Below are positions 15,716-23,217 of a stretch of DNA of 27,633 nt, one piece after another. The DNA is from CAYMLQ01 sp964390795. Its GTDB lineage: Bacteria; Verrucomicrobiota; Kiritimatiellia; RFP12; UBA1067. The translations under genes and the position numbers were made by a program. Under the pieces are notes generated by a model. That model was not told the DNA's origin. It saw only the letters and a list, made by a program, of their open reading frames with translations, and did not search any database. How positions within the stretch are numbered: the stretch's first letter is position 1; each line of letters begins with the position of its first letter. The DNA lies in contig CAYMLQ010000040.1 of the NCBI GenBank assembly GCA_964390795.1, positions 1 through 27,633 on the forward strand, written 5' to 3'.

Positions 15716-18619
15716 TCATTTCCTTCGCCCCTTCTTCTCCGCCGGCAACAGCGGCGCGGTATAGCGCTCGTAGAGCGCGAAGAGGAACTCCACGCGCTGG
15801 CGGTCGGCCGTGAAGGGCGCGGTGCGGTAGCAGCGGTCGACCGCGCGGTCGAGGTCGGCATGCGCATTCACCAGATCGGCGGGCATGGACACCGGATCGT
15901 AGAGATCTGCCAACGTCGAGGTCGTGTATTTCGCCCGCACGTCCAGCACCGCCTGCGCGGCAGCCTCAACCGCCGCGACCTTTTTCGCGTCGCCGGCGAG
16001 TCGAGCCGGCCTGCACACCGGCTCTGTGTTATCCTCGTGGTAGGAGGTCCAGTAGAGCCGTGACGCAGCCTCTTTCACGAAGTCCTCCACTGCAGCAGGC
16101 ATACTCCCTGTCGCATCGATTTGCGGCCACGGGAAGTTATTGTAGACCAGTTTGTTTGAGTAACGGTAATCGGATTTAAGTCTGCCGCAGACCTGGCGCA
16201 CCCACGCCATATGCATCGCCGAGGTCAGCACGCCGAAATGATAGCGCGTGGCGTCTGAGATGACGTTCACTAGGTTGCTGGCGATGTTGTCCGGCGTCAG
16301 ATAGCCGATCGGTATGTAGGGGCGGCGTTCGGAAGACACGCCGGGAACGACCAGATAATTGCCGGAAGGAAAATTCTCTACGTGAAAGCGCGTCGGCGTG
16401 GCGGCCAGCTTCTGGGTGGGCAGGCTTTTGCTTTCCACCCTCACCTTGCGAACGGCTTCGACGCGCTTGACCGCCTCGGGCATCCGGCGCAACTGGTCGG
16501 GCGGGCAGTCCTTGAGCAGCAGGCACCAGCGCTCGATGCCGTTGATGAATTCCTCGGAACCCAGCCAGCGCCTGAAGAACGGCGCGGCCGCGGGCTCGGC
16601 CGCAAGGAAGGCGGCTTTCTCTGCCGGAGTGAAGAGGTAGTTGCCGCCGTCGATGGGCTTGTTGCCGATGCCGATCTCGGGGACGCCACACAGCGGCACC
16701 GAACGGTTGAGTATGACGGTGTCCGAACCTTCGATCAGATACGGGCTGATGTTCCGGGCCTCGGTCACGGTCGTGACGCCGTCGGCCTCTTCGTAAAGGC
16801 GCTTCGGCCCACTGAACGTCTGCGCGAAACCGATGATGACCACATGCACGTGGGCTTTGCCCCGCGCCTCACTCTGCCACGCGAATGTGCGGTGCCCGAA
16901 AATGATCTTCATCCCCTGGGCGAATAGCGCGTTCCACAGCACGCCGACCTGCTCGCCTTGCGTGATGGAGTTGGTGGAGACAAAGCCGACGCGGATGGGC
17001 GTATCCTGAATGAATTCGGCGGCTTTCTTATACCAACAGGTCACATAGTCGAGAACGCCGAAGCTTTTTGTGCCCGCCCATAGGGTCGCCATGTCCTCTT
17101 TTTGCTGAGCGTTCTGGGACTGCTTTCCCACGAACGGCGGATTGCCGAGGATATAGGAGCACTCGGCGGGATTGAGAACATAGCGCCAGTTCAGCCGCAG
17201 GGCGTTGTCGTTGACGATGCGGGCGGATTTCTTGAGCGGCAGGCGCACAAAATACTGCCCGAACTTCTCGGCGAGCAGCAGGTTCATCTGGTGGTCCATC
17301 AGCCACAGCGCCGTCTCGGCGATGCGGGCTGGCCACTCTTCGATCTCGATGCCGAACGCCTGGTCGACGTCCACGCGGGAGAGCAGCGAGATGTCGGTCA
17401 CGGCCTGTCCGCCGTAGCCTAACGCGTCGAGGACCTCCAGTTCGAGCAGGCGCAACTCGCGGTAGGTGATGACCAGGAAGTTGCCGCAGCCGCAGGCGGG
17501 GTCGAAGAATTTGAGCGTGCCCAGCTTCTGGTGGAACGCCGGCAGCTTGCGCTTGTCATGCCTGACGGTCTCGAACTCCGCGCGCAGGTCATCCAGAAAG
17601 AGCGCGTGAACCAGCTTGAGGATGTCGCGCTCCGAGGTGTAGTGCGCCCCGATCTGGCGGCGCTCCCCGGGCTGCATGATCGACTGGAAGAGCGAGCCGA
17701 ACACGGCGGGCGATATCCGGCTCCAGTCGAACCCGGTGCAGCGGACGAGCGCGTCGCGCATCACCGCGTTCATGTCGGCCAGCGGCAGCGTCTCGGCGAA
17801 CAGGCCGCCGTTGACGTAAGGCATGCCCAGCAGGCGCTCGTCGAGGTTCTTCTGGCGGTTTTCGCGCGGCGTGTCGAGCACCTGGAAGAGCCGCGCCAAA
17901 TGCAGGCCGAGGTCGGAGCCGTCCGGACGCGTCTGGTTCTCGATGTATTCGGTGAAGGCGTTCGGGTCAAAGATGCCGGTGTCCTCGGAGAACAGGCAGA
18001 AGAGCACGCGCACAAGGAAGCGTTCCAGCGCGTGGCTGGCGTAGCCGCCCGCCGCCATGGCGTCGTGAAGCCGCCCCATGACCTCGGCCGCCTTGATGTT
18101 GATCGGGTCTTCCTGGTCGAACGTGCGGACCTTGTAGCCGGGAATGAAGCCGAACAGCCGGGTATGGCGGTGCAGGTCTTTGACACGGATCTCGACGCGC
18201 TGGACGTGCAGCCCGCAGAAGAGCGGCAGGTCGCGCACGTCCTCGGGCTCCAGGTCGTAGAGCGCGAGGCGGTCGAAGTCCGTGACGATCACATAGCGCG
18301 GGATCTCGTCGTGGCGGCCCTCGCGCGCGAGGGACTGCAGATACTCGAACGCCTGCGACTCGGCCCGGTCCAAGCTCTTGCCATGGCTCTTGTGCTCGAC
18401 CAGCAGCCGCCCCTTCCAGAACAAGTCGATATAGCCGAACTGGTTATTGATCTTTCGGACCGGCTCCTCGAAGGTGGCGACGCTGCGGCGCGGGATGCCG
18501 AACACGTTGAAAAACGCGTCCCAGAAGGATTTCGCCTCCGCGTCCTCGCGGGTCTCACCGGCCCATTCCCGCGAGAACTGGACCGCCCGCTGCTTGATCT
18601 CATTCCACCCCAACTGCAT
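15716..18619 (-). CDS. MmeI-like (Type IIL) restriction-modification enzyme: nuclease and adenine methyltransferase in one protein
   Basis: The protein has 967 residues (968 counting from an alternative GTG at 18622, the numbering used here). The N-terminal nuclease has Asp66, Glu76 and Lys78 in YIDLFWKGRLLVEHKS; the D-x9-E-x-K spacing equals that of MmeI (D70, E80, K82). A helical spacer (about 150-360) leads to the methyltransferase with motif I FFDPACGCGNF (372-382) and motif IV NPPF (494-497), which marks an N6-adenine enzyme. The remaining 400 residues are the target-recognition and C-terminal region, with the conserved YNNFPWP. Such enzymes modify one strand of an asymmetric site and cut about 20 bases away. 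ATG at 18619 has AGGA about 8 bases upstream. No separate nuclease, specificity or methylase gene is nearby. BREX and DISARM methylases share motifs, but the intact nuclease core argues for Type IIL. Confidence 0.88.
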   Translation of the reverse strand: MQLGWNEIKQRAVQFSREWAGETREDAEAKSFWDAFFNVFGIPRRSVATFEEPVRKINNQFGYIDLFWKGRLLVEHKSHGKSLDRAESQAFEYLQSLAREGRHDEIPRYVIVTDFDRLALYDLEPEDVRDLPLFCGLHVQRVEIRVKDLHRHTRLFGFIPGYKVRTFDQEDPINIKAAEVMGRLHDAMAAGGYASHALERFLVRVLFCLFSEDTGIFDPNAFTEYIENQTRPDGSDLGLHLARLFQVLDTPRENRQKNLDERLLGMPYVNGGLFAETLPLADMNAVMRDALVRCTGFDWSRISPAVFGSLFQSIMQPGERRQIGAHYTSERDILKLVHALFLDDLRAEFETVRHDKRKLPAFHQKLGTLKFFDPACGCGNFLVITYRELRLLELEVLDALGYGGQAVTDISLLSRVDVDQAFGIEIEEWPARIAETALWLMDHQMNLLLAEKFGQYFVRLPLKKSARIVNDNALRLNWRYVLNPAECSYILGNPPFVGKQSQNAQQKEDMATLWAGTKSFGVLDYVTCWYKKAAEFIQDTPIRVGFVSTNSITQGEQVGVLWNALFAQGMKIIFGHRTFAWQSEARGKAHVHVVIIGFAQTFSGPKRLYEEADGVTTVTEARNISPYLIEGSDTVILNRSVPLCGVPEIGIGNKPIDGGNYLFTPAEKAAFLAAEPAAAPFFRRWLGSEEFINGIERWCLLLKDCPPDQLRRMPEAVKRVEAVRKVRVESKSLPTQKLAATPTRFHVENFPSGNYLVVPGVSSERRPYIPIGYLTPDNIASNLVNVISDATRYHFGVLTSAMHMAWVRQVCGRLKSDYRYSNKLVYNNFPWPQIDATGSMPAAVEDFVKEAASRLYWTSYHEDNTEPVCRPARLAGDAKKVAAVEAAAQAVLDVRAKYTTSTLADLYDPVSMPADLVNAHADLDRAVDRCYRTAPFTADRQRVEFLFALYERYTAPLLPAEKKGRRK

Positions 18620-18640
18620 CACAGTGTCCTTTTATCGGCT

Positions 18641-18665
18641 CGGCCTGTTGCCTAGACAACAGCCG
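18641..18665. promoter_or_regulatory. Inverted repeat just upstream of the restriction-modification gene
   Basis: CGGCCTGTTG (18641-18650) pairs with CAACAGCCG (18657-18665) through nine base pairs with one bulged C and a 6-base loop. It starts 21 bases before the ATG and overlaps the possible promoter TTGTCT-N17-GATAAA on the minus strand. An operator or leader hairpin is possible; no regulator gene is seen. Confidence 0.35.
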
Positions 18666-18723
18666 ACGCGGAAGTTATCCGGCAACGCATCTTTGGGGAG
18701 CGTATCAAAGGAGAGCCGCAGGT

Positions 18724-19097
18724 TCAAGCAAGGTCGGCGAAGGCTGGGGGAACGCGTCTTTGATCGGACACCCCCGCCTCGCTCAACCTGGTGCGAAACG
18801 TGTGCCTCCACGAATGGAACGTGTAGCTCTCGTGGTCGACCTTGGCGTTCTTCAGGATGTGCGAGAAGCGGCAGGACTCGTCCTTTTCTGCAGGTTCCTG
18901 TAAACCGCCGCGTGGAGCGGCAACACGTGCTCTCCCTCCGGATCGGCGCTACGGGCATCCAAAAGCACTTTGAGCAGTGGGGTAACGGCTGTTTTCGTCG
19001 ACTTCCGGATACGCTTGCCTTCCGGGGTCATGATCTGAAACCACCAAAACTTGCTTTTCGGCTGCTTATAGAGAGGCCTAACATCTCCTTTGTTCAA
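18724..19097 (-). pseudogene. Broken tyrosine recombinase (phage-type integrase) gene
   Basis: The N-terminal frame (from 19097) reads as an integrase arm-binding domain: DVRPLYKQPKSKFWWFQI followed by TPEGKRIRKSTKT. A second frame (about 18884 to the stop at 18724) gives RFSHILKNAKVDHESYTF and then HSWRHTFRTRLSEAGVSD, the HxxR block of the tyrosine recombinase active site. The core between them, including the first catalytic Arg, is deleted, the join is frameshifted, and the C-terminus is cut before the catalytic Tyr. It cannot be active. It lies just downstream of tRNA-Asp, the usual position of an integrase after integration at a tRNA 3' end. Confidence 0.75.
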
Positions 19098-19156
19098 ATA
19101 GCTGAAGTTGTCCGATGCCGCGCTTTTACCATACCAGTGTCATACCATGCAAACAC

Positions 19157-19193
19157 AAAAAAACCGTTAATCCTTAACGAATTAACGGTTTTT
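19157..19193. terminator. Bidirectional intrinsic terminator after tRNA-Asp
   Basis: CCGTTAAT (19164-19171) pairs with ATTAACGG (19181-19188) around a 9-base loop. Seven A's precede it and five T's follow it, so each strand has a stem with a T-run. On the minus strand it ends the tRNA transcript, 12 bases after the CCA end, with a seven-T tail. Confidence 0.85.
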
Positions 19194-19204
19194 ACTAAAT
19201 CGAA

Positions 19205-19281
19205 TGGCGGGGTGGACGGGATTCGAACCCGCGACCACCGGATCGACAGTCCGGAACGCTAACCAATTGCGCCACCACCCC
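19205..19281 (-). tRNA. tRNA-Asp (anticodon GTC)
   Basis: The 77-base minus-strand sequence folds as a cloverleaf. The acceptor GGGGTGG pairs with CCACCCC, the D arm contains AATTGGTTA, and the anticodon stem CCGGA/TCCGG encloses loop CTGTCGA with anticodon GTC. The T arm is GCGGG-TTCGAAT-CCCGT, with discriminator G and an encoded CCA end. It is followed by a strong terminator and by the integrase remnant. Confidence 0.96.
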
Positions 19282-19297
19282 GCGAAAAAGTAGACGC

Positions 19298-19326
19298 AAT
19301 GTATCAAACGCCTCCGCGTCGCACAA
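19298..19326 (-). promoter_or_regulatory. Probable tRNA-Asp promoter
   Basis: On the minus strand TTGTGC (19326-19321) and TACATT (19303-19298) are exactly 17 bases apart, and the -10 hexamer ends 16 bases before the mature tRNA 5' end. The hexamers match consensus only partly. Confidence 0.45.
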
Positions 19327-19378
19327 GTGCTAAATAAGAAAAAAATGACATTCTTATTTCCGCCCGCTTCTGTCCGCT

Positions 19379-20281
19379 TCAAACCGTGAGGAAAACGGCC
19401 AGCGCGGTGGCCACATAACAGGCCACGGTGGCGATCAGAACCTTGTCCGTGAGCATCACCTGTTCGGGGCGCCCGCCCTCGTCGTGCCGGTAGACCAGCT
19501 CCAGGTAGCGGAAGATGCCGAACACCACGAACGGGATCGTCAGGCCCAGGCGGCTGGTGCCGAAGCGCTGCACGGTCTCGGCCGACAGCGTATAGATCGC
19601 ATAGCAGACCAGCGTCGCGGAGGAGGTGATGCCAATCTGCATGTCGAGCAGGTAGCGGTCGTAACCGGCCAGCGCCTCGCGGTGCTGCCCGCCCGCATCC
19701 TCAAGCAGAATCTTCTCGTGCCGCCGCTTGCACAGCGCCAGAAAGAGCGCGAGCAGGAACGTACACAGAAGCAGCCACGGCGAAATCCGCACCGACAGCA
19801 CGGTCGCGCCCGCGATCGCCCGCAGCACGAACCCCGTCGCGATCACAAACACGTCAACATACGGGATCCGCTTGAGCCCGAAGGTGTAGACGAGCTGCAT
19901 CAGAAAGTATCCGCCCAGCACGCCCGTGAACGCGGACGGCAGAGCCAGCGAGCCCGCCAGGCCGGCCAGCAGCAGACACGCCGCCATCGCGAGAGCCGCG
20001 CGCACGCTGAGAGCACCGGAGGCCAGCGGACGCAGGCACTTGACCGGATGCGCCCTGTCGGCCTCGATGTCGCGCAGGTCGTTGATCAGATACACGCCGC
20101 TCGACACGCAGCAGAAGCATGCGACCGCCGCGGCCTCGGCGACCAGCGGCTGCCAGCCCTGCACGTGGGCGCTCTGGCTCGGGTCGCGCCACGCGAAGAA
20201 GTAGGCGGCCGGCACCACCCCGTTCTTGATCCACTGCGCCGGCCGCAGCGCGCGCAGCCACGCGGCGGCTCGCAAGCCCAT
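19379..20281 (-). CDS. UbiA-family prenyltransferase, decaprenyl-phosphate phosphoribosyltransferase-like
   Basis: The protein has 300 residues and about eight to nine membrane helices. LRPAQWIKN (12-20) and the Asp-rich motif NDLRDIEAD (67-75) followed by HPVKCLRPLASG mark the UbiA group that transfers 5-phosphoribosyl diphosphate to a polyprenyl phosphate (Rv3806c type). YVDVFVIATGFVLRAIAG and LCKRRHE are the second-half motifs. It acts in the cytoplasmic membrane and yields a lipid-linked pentose phosphate for surface glycans. ATG at 20281 shares its A with the stop of the upstream glycosyltransferase (TGATG), so the two are translationally coupled. The partner epimerase genes (DprE1/E2 type) are not in this window. 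Confidence 0.8.
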   Translation of the reverse strand: MGLRAAAWLRALRPAQWIKNGVVPAAYFFAWRDPSQSAHVQGWQPLVAEAAAVACFCCVSSGVYLINDLRDIEADRAHPVKCLRPLASGALSVRAALAMAACLLLAGLAGSLALPSAFTGVLGGYFLMQLVYTFGLKRIPYVDVFVIATGFVLRAIAGATVLSVRISPWLLLCTFLLALFLALCKRRHEKILLEDAGGQHREALAGYDRYLLDMQIGITSSATLVCYAIYTLSAETVQRFGTSRLGLTIPFVVFGIFRYLELVYRHDEGGRPEQVMLTDKVLIATVACYVATALAVFLTV

Positions 20282-21024
20282 CACGCCCCTGCCCCCGCAC
20301 GCGGCGAGCGCCTGAAGCCGCAGCGCGCCCACAGCCGCAACACCATCATCACCGCTTCGTAAGCGATATTGGCCCGCATCTTGGAGTATCCCGCGCGCCG
20401 GTCCTCAAACACGATCGGCACCTCGCGGATCGCAAAGCCCTTGATCCAAGCCGTGTGCGTCATCTCAATCTGGAACGAATAGCCGCTGGAGGTGATCCGG
20501 TCGAGATCGATCGCCTGCAGCACCGCGCGCCGGAAACACTTGAAGCCGCCCGTGGGGTCGAAGACCGGCATGCCGGTAATCAGCTTCACGTATTTCGCCG
20601 CGCCTGTCGAAAGCAGCAGCCGGCTCATCGGCCAGTTCATCACGCGGATGCCGCCGATGTACCGCGAGCCGAGCACCAGATCGGCGCCGTCGCCCGCCGC
20701 CTGCAGCAGGCGCGGCAACGCCGCAGGGTCGTGTGAGAAGTCGCAGTCCATCTCGCAGATCAGCTCGTACTCGCGCGCCAGCGCCCACTTGAAGCCCGCG
20801 ATGTAAGCCCGCCCGAGGCCCTCTTTGCACGCGCGGTGCATCACGAACACGCGCGTCTCGCGCGCCGCAATCTCGTCCAGCAGCGCGCCCGTTCCGTCCG
20901 GTGAGTTGTCATCCACAAACAGGATGTTTGCTTCCGGCACCTGTTTCAGAACGGCCTCCGACATGGCCGCCACATTCTCACGTTCATCGTACGTCGGAAT
21001 GATAATGAGCGTTTTTTCAGTCAT
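20281..21024 (-). CDS. Polyprenol-phosphate mannosyltransferase-like GT2 glycosyltransferase (DPM1 type)
   Basis: The protein has 247 residues. IIIPTYDERENV and FVDDNSPDGT form the nucleotide-sugar site, EMDCDFSHDP (91-100) contains the metal-binding DxD, and LGSRYIGG, DPTGGFKCFRR and GYSFQIEM are typical of dolichol/polyprenol-phosphate mannose synthases without a membrane tail. It would move a hexose from a GDP- or UDP-sugar to a polyprenyl phosphate at the inner membrane face. The frame extends to 21084; ATG at 21024 begins the conserved domain but has no Shine-Dalgarno site of its own. It overlaps the stop of a 7-codon mini-ORF that does have one. The sugar cannot be determined. Confidence 0.85.
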   Translation of the reverse strand: MTEKTLIIIPTYDERENVAAMSEAVLKQVPEANILFVDDNSPDGTGALLDEIAARETRVFVMHRACKEGLGRAYIAGFKWALAREYELICEMDCDFSHDPAALPRLLQAAGDGADLVLGSRYIGGIRVMNWPMSRLLLSTGAAKYVKLITGMPVFDPTGGFKCFRRAVLQAIDLDRITSSGYSFQIEMTHTAWIKGFAIREVPIVFEDRRAGYSKMRANIAYEAVMMVLRLWARCGFRRSPRAGAGA

Positions 21025-21044
21025 TTGGCTAATAGTATACTCAT
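21021..21044 (-). CDS. Possible 7-codon leader ORF (MSILLAK)
   Basis: ATG at 21044 lies 10 bases after AAGGAG (plus-strand 21055-21060). The ORF ends in TGA that overlaps the glycosyltransferase ATG as ATGA. It may serve to couple ribosomes into a start site lacking its own Shine-Dalgarno site. It could be chance, since a TATACT hexamer also lies inside it. Confidence 0.3.
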   Translation of the reverse strand: MSILLAK

Positions 21045-21122
21045 TTTGACGGCTCTCCTTCCATTCAATTTTGCATCGATCCAAAGGTCGGCCAAAGGTC
21101 GCGCTGCGGGTTTTGTCCCCCC

Positions 21123-21151
21123 TTGACTATCGGGGCGCAGTATGGTGTACT
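21123..21151 (+). promoter_or_regulatory. Sigma70-type promoter for grpE-dnaJ-rsmE
   Basis: TTGACT (21123-21128) and TGTACT (21146-21151) are 17 bases apart, giving a leader of about 95 bases before grpE. No CIRCE-type inverted repeat (TTAGCACTC-N9-GAGTGCTAA) was seen. Confidence 0.55.
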
Positions 21152-21253
21152 GTAACGCCATTTTGAAGCCCGTTTCAGGATCTGCCGGTGACGCGTATTC
21201 CCGCTGCCGCAAAGACCTGACCGAAGCGCGCAGCCTCACAAGGAGTTTAGCCG

Positions 21254-21886
21254 ATGTTCAGCAAGAACAAAGAGAAGCACAAACATCAGGAAGCCGCAGC
21301 ACACGCGGAGGACGCCCCGCAGACTGAAGCCGCCCCTGCGCCCGCAGGCGACGCCGCGCCGACCGCCGCCGCGCCCGAAGCGCCCGCCGCCGCACCCCAG
21401 CCCTCGCCCGCGGCGCAGGAACTCGCCGCCGTGAAGGATCGCTACACGCGCCTGATGGCAGACTTCGACAATTTCAGAAAGCGCCAGGTCCGCGAGCGCG
21501 AGGAGTGGATCAAGCGCTCGAACGAGGAACTTCTGGCGGACCTCCTTCCCATCATCGACCACCTCGAACTCGCCTTGGGCAAAGCGCCGGACACGTCCGA
21601 CCCTGTTGTCGCTGGAGTCAAGCTGGTCTACGAGCAGTTCCTCGCCCTGTTGGACCGCTACGGCGTGACGCCCATCGACACCAAGAACCAGCCGTTCAAC
21701 CCGGACTGGCACGAGGCGCTCTCGCAGATGACCTCCGCGACCGTCCCGGCCAACGGGATCATCGACCAGTTCCGCCGCGGCTGGTGCCTGGCGGGACGCC
21801 TCCTACGGCCCGCGCAAGTCATCGTCTCCTCGGGCGCCCCCGACCCCGAACAGGCCGCCGCCGAAGAAGCAAACATCTCCGACTAG
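21254..21886 (+). CDS. grpE: Nucleotide exchange factor GrpE
   Basis: The protein has 210 residues. The first 60 are charged, then rich in Ala and Pro, and likely disordered. A coiled coil follows with LMADFDNFRKRQVRERE, which is the GrpE signature helix. The C-terminal beta domain contains FNPDWHEALSQ and GWCLAGRLLRPAQVIVS. GrpE dimers release ADP from DnaK during protein refolding in the cytoplasm. AAGGAG lies 8 bases before the ATG. It is the first gene of a rightward group with dnaJ 64 bases downstream; dnaK itself is not in the window. The Pro/Ala-rich N-terminus is longer than in many GrpE proteins. Confidence 0.95.
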   Translation: MFSKNKEKHKHQEAAAHAEDAPQTEAAPAPAGDAAPTAAAPEAPAAAPQPSPAAQELAAVKDRYTRLMADFDNFRKRQVREREEWIKRSNEELLADLLPIIDHLELALGKAPDTSDPVVAGVKLVYEQFLALLDRYGVTPIDTKNQPFNPDWHEALSQMTSATVPANGIIDQFRRGWCLAGRLLRPAQVIVSSGAPDPEQAAAEEANISD

Positions 21887-21911
21887 TGAGGGCGGAGCCA
21901 GCAACCCTCTA

Positions 21912-21939
21912 AACTTCTAACTTCTAACTCCTAACTCCT
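21912..21939. repeat. Four tandem AACTYCT heptamers before dnaJ
   Basis: AACTTCT, AACTTCT, AACTCCT and AACTCCT follow one another without gaps, then a pyrimidine run reaches the dnaJ ATG at 21951. No purine-rich Shine-Dalgarno site is present. On the other strand the units read AGGAGTT or AGAAGTT. Confidence 0.8.
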
Positions 21940-21950
21940 CCCTCTCTCCT

Positions 21951-23141
21951 ATGGCAACCAAACGCGATTATTACGAGGTGCTCGGCGTCAGCAAAAGCGC
22001 CTCAGCCGACGAGTTGAAAAAGGCCTACCGCAAGCTTGCGATGCAGTATCACCCGGACCGCAACCCCGACAACAAAGAGGCTTCGGAGAAATTCAAGGAA
22101 GTCTGCGAAGCCTACGAGGTGCTGAGCGACACGGACAAGCGCCAACGCTATGACCAGTACGGTCACGCCGGCATGAAATCCGCCTTCGGCCCGGGCGGCT
22201 TCGATTTCGGGCGCGATTTCACCCACACGGGAGACTTCCAGGATCTTTTCGCGAACCTCTTCGGCGGGGGCCTCGGCGACATCTTCGGCGGGGGCGGAGG
22301 CGGCGGCCGGCAGAGGTCGCGCAACCCCAACGCGCCCCAGCGCGGCGACGACCTGCGCTTTGACCTCGAGGTCGATTTCGAGGAGGCGCTCTTCGGCTCC
22401 GAGCGCGAGGTGGACCTGCACGTCAACGATGCCTGCGACGCCTGCCAGGGCTCCGGCGCAGCGCCCGGCTCTGCGCGCGAGCCCTGCCGCCAGTGCGGCG
22501 GCAACGGCTTTGTCGTGGTCGGCGGAGGGTTCATCCAGATGCGCCAGGCTTGCCCCGTCTGCAAGGGCGAAGGCTCCATCATCCGCAACGCCTGCAAGAA
22601 GTGCGGCGGCTCTGGCCGCGTTAAAACGCCGCGCCACATCGCCCTGCGCATCCCCAAGGGCGTCGAGACCGGCTCGCGCCTGCGCCTCACCGGCAAGGGC
22701 GAGAGCGGCCTGCGCGGCGGCCCGTCCGGCGACTTGTACGTGGTGCTCCACGTGCGCGAGCACGACATCTTCGAGCGCCACGACGATGACCTCGCCTGCA
22801 CCGTCCATGTCTCGCCCGTGACCGCCGCACTCGGCGGCGATATCGAGATCCCGACGCCCGACGGTTTCGCGCGCATCAAGCTGCCGGCCGGCACGCCCAA
22901 CGGCAAGCTCTTCCGCCTCCGCGACAAGGGCATGCCCAGCCTCAACGGCGGCTGCGGCGACCTGCACGTCCGCGTCGACCTCGAGGTTCCCCAGCACCTG
23001 TCGTCCAAGCAGAAGCGCCTGCTCGAGGAGTTCGCCGCAATGACCTCGCCGGACAATTTTCCTGAAGCCGGCAAACAGAGCAAGGCGGTCGAAACCTTCT
23101 TCGCCCGGCGCGACGCCCTGCGCAAACACGCCTCCAAATAG
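21951..23141 (+). CDS. dnaJ: Chaperone DnaJ (Hsp40, class A)
   Basis: The protein has 396 residues. The J domain has HPD at 34-36, followed by a Gly/Phe-rich linker (about 75-120), a zinc-binding domain with four CxxCxGxG repeats (162-222: CDACQGSG, CRQCGGNG, CPVCKGEG, CKKCGGSG) and the C-terminal substrate-binding beta domains. It delivers unfolded proteins to DnaK and stimulates its ATPase. The start has no Shine-Dalgarno sequence and is preceded instead by heptamer repeats, so it may depend on coupling or on an A/U-free pyrimidine leader. It sits between grpE and rsmE. Confidence 0.96.
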   Translation: MATKRDYYEVLGVSKSASADELKKAYRKLAMQYHPDRNPDNKEASEKFKEVCEAYEVLSDTDKRQRYDQYGHAGMKSAFGPGGFDFGRDFTHTGDFQDLFANLFGGGLGDIFGGGGGGGRQRSRNPNAPQRGDDLRFDLEVDFEEALFGSEREVDLHVNDACDACQGSGAAPGSAREPCRQCGGNGFVVVGGGFIQMRQACPVCKGEGSIIRNACKKCGGSGRVKTPRHIALRIPKGVETGSRLRLTGKGESGLRGGPSGDLYVVLHVREHDIFERHDDDLACTVHVSPVTAALGGDIEIPTPDGFARIKLPAGTPNGKLFRLRDKGMPSLNGGCGDLHVRVDLEVPQHLSSKQKRLLEEFAAMTSPDNFPEAGKQSKAVETFFARRDALRKHASK

Positions 23142-23143
23142 GA

Positions 23144-23164
23144 TTCAGCGTTCGGCGTTCAGAG
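23144..23164. repeat. CGTTCRR-family heptamer repeats after dnaJ
   Basis: TTCAGCG, TTCGGCG and TTCAGAG follow directly after the dnaJ stop. Read in another phase they give CGTTCGG-CGTTCAG, the same family as the units at 26125-26145 in opposite orientation. Confidence 0.6.
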
Positions 23165-23176
23165 GTCGGGTGTTCC

Positions 23177-23211
23177 CACTCCTAACTCCTAAATCCTAAC
23201 TTCTCCTTTCT
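23177..23211. repeat. AACTYCT-type heptamer array before rsmE
   Basis: Five 7-base units in a row (CACTCCT, AACTCCT, AAATCCT, AACTTCT, CCTTTCT) end 6 bases before the rsmE ATG. The unit and the position match the array before dnaJ, and again no Shine-Dalgarno site is present. Confidence 0.75.
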
Positions 23212-23217
23212 CGCCCC

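Noticed and set aside
17531..18655. A 374-codon plus-strand frame opposite the restriction-modification gene
   Set aside because: Antisense by-product; the minus strand carries intact nuclease and methylase motifs.
19182..19281. A second copy of the tRNA-Asp 3' end as an att site inside the window
   Set aside because: Reading the rest of the island and the flanks by eye, I found no repeat of the T-arm and acceptor sequence; the far end may lie elsewhere or be lost.
21085..21253. CIRCE (HrcA) operator before grpE
   Set aside because: No TTAGCACTC-N9-GAGTGCTAA-like dyad is present; only a plain sigma70-type promoter is visible.
22002..23129. Long minus-strand frames opposite dnaJ
   Set aside because: Ala/Val/Glu-rich antisense of the DnaJ zinc and C-terminal domains.
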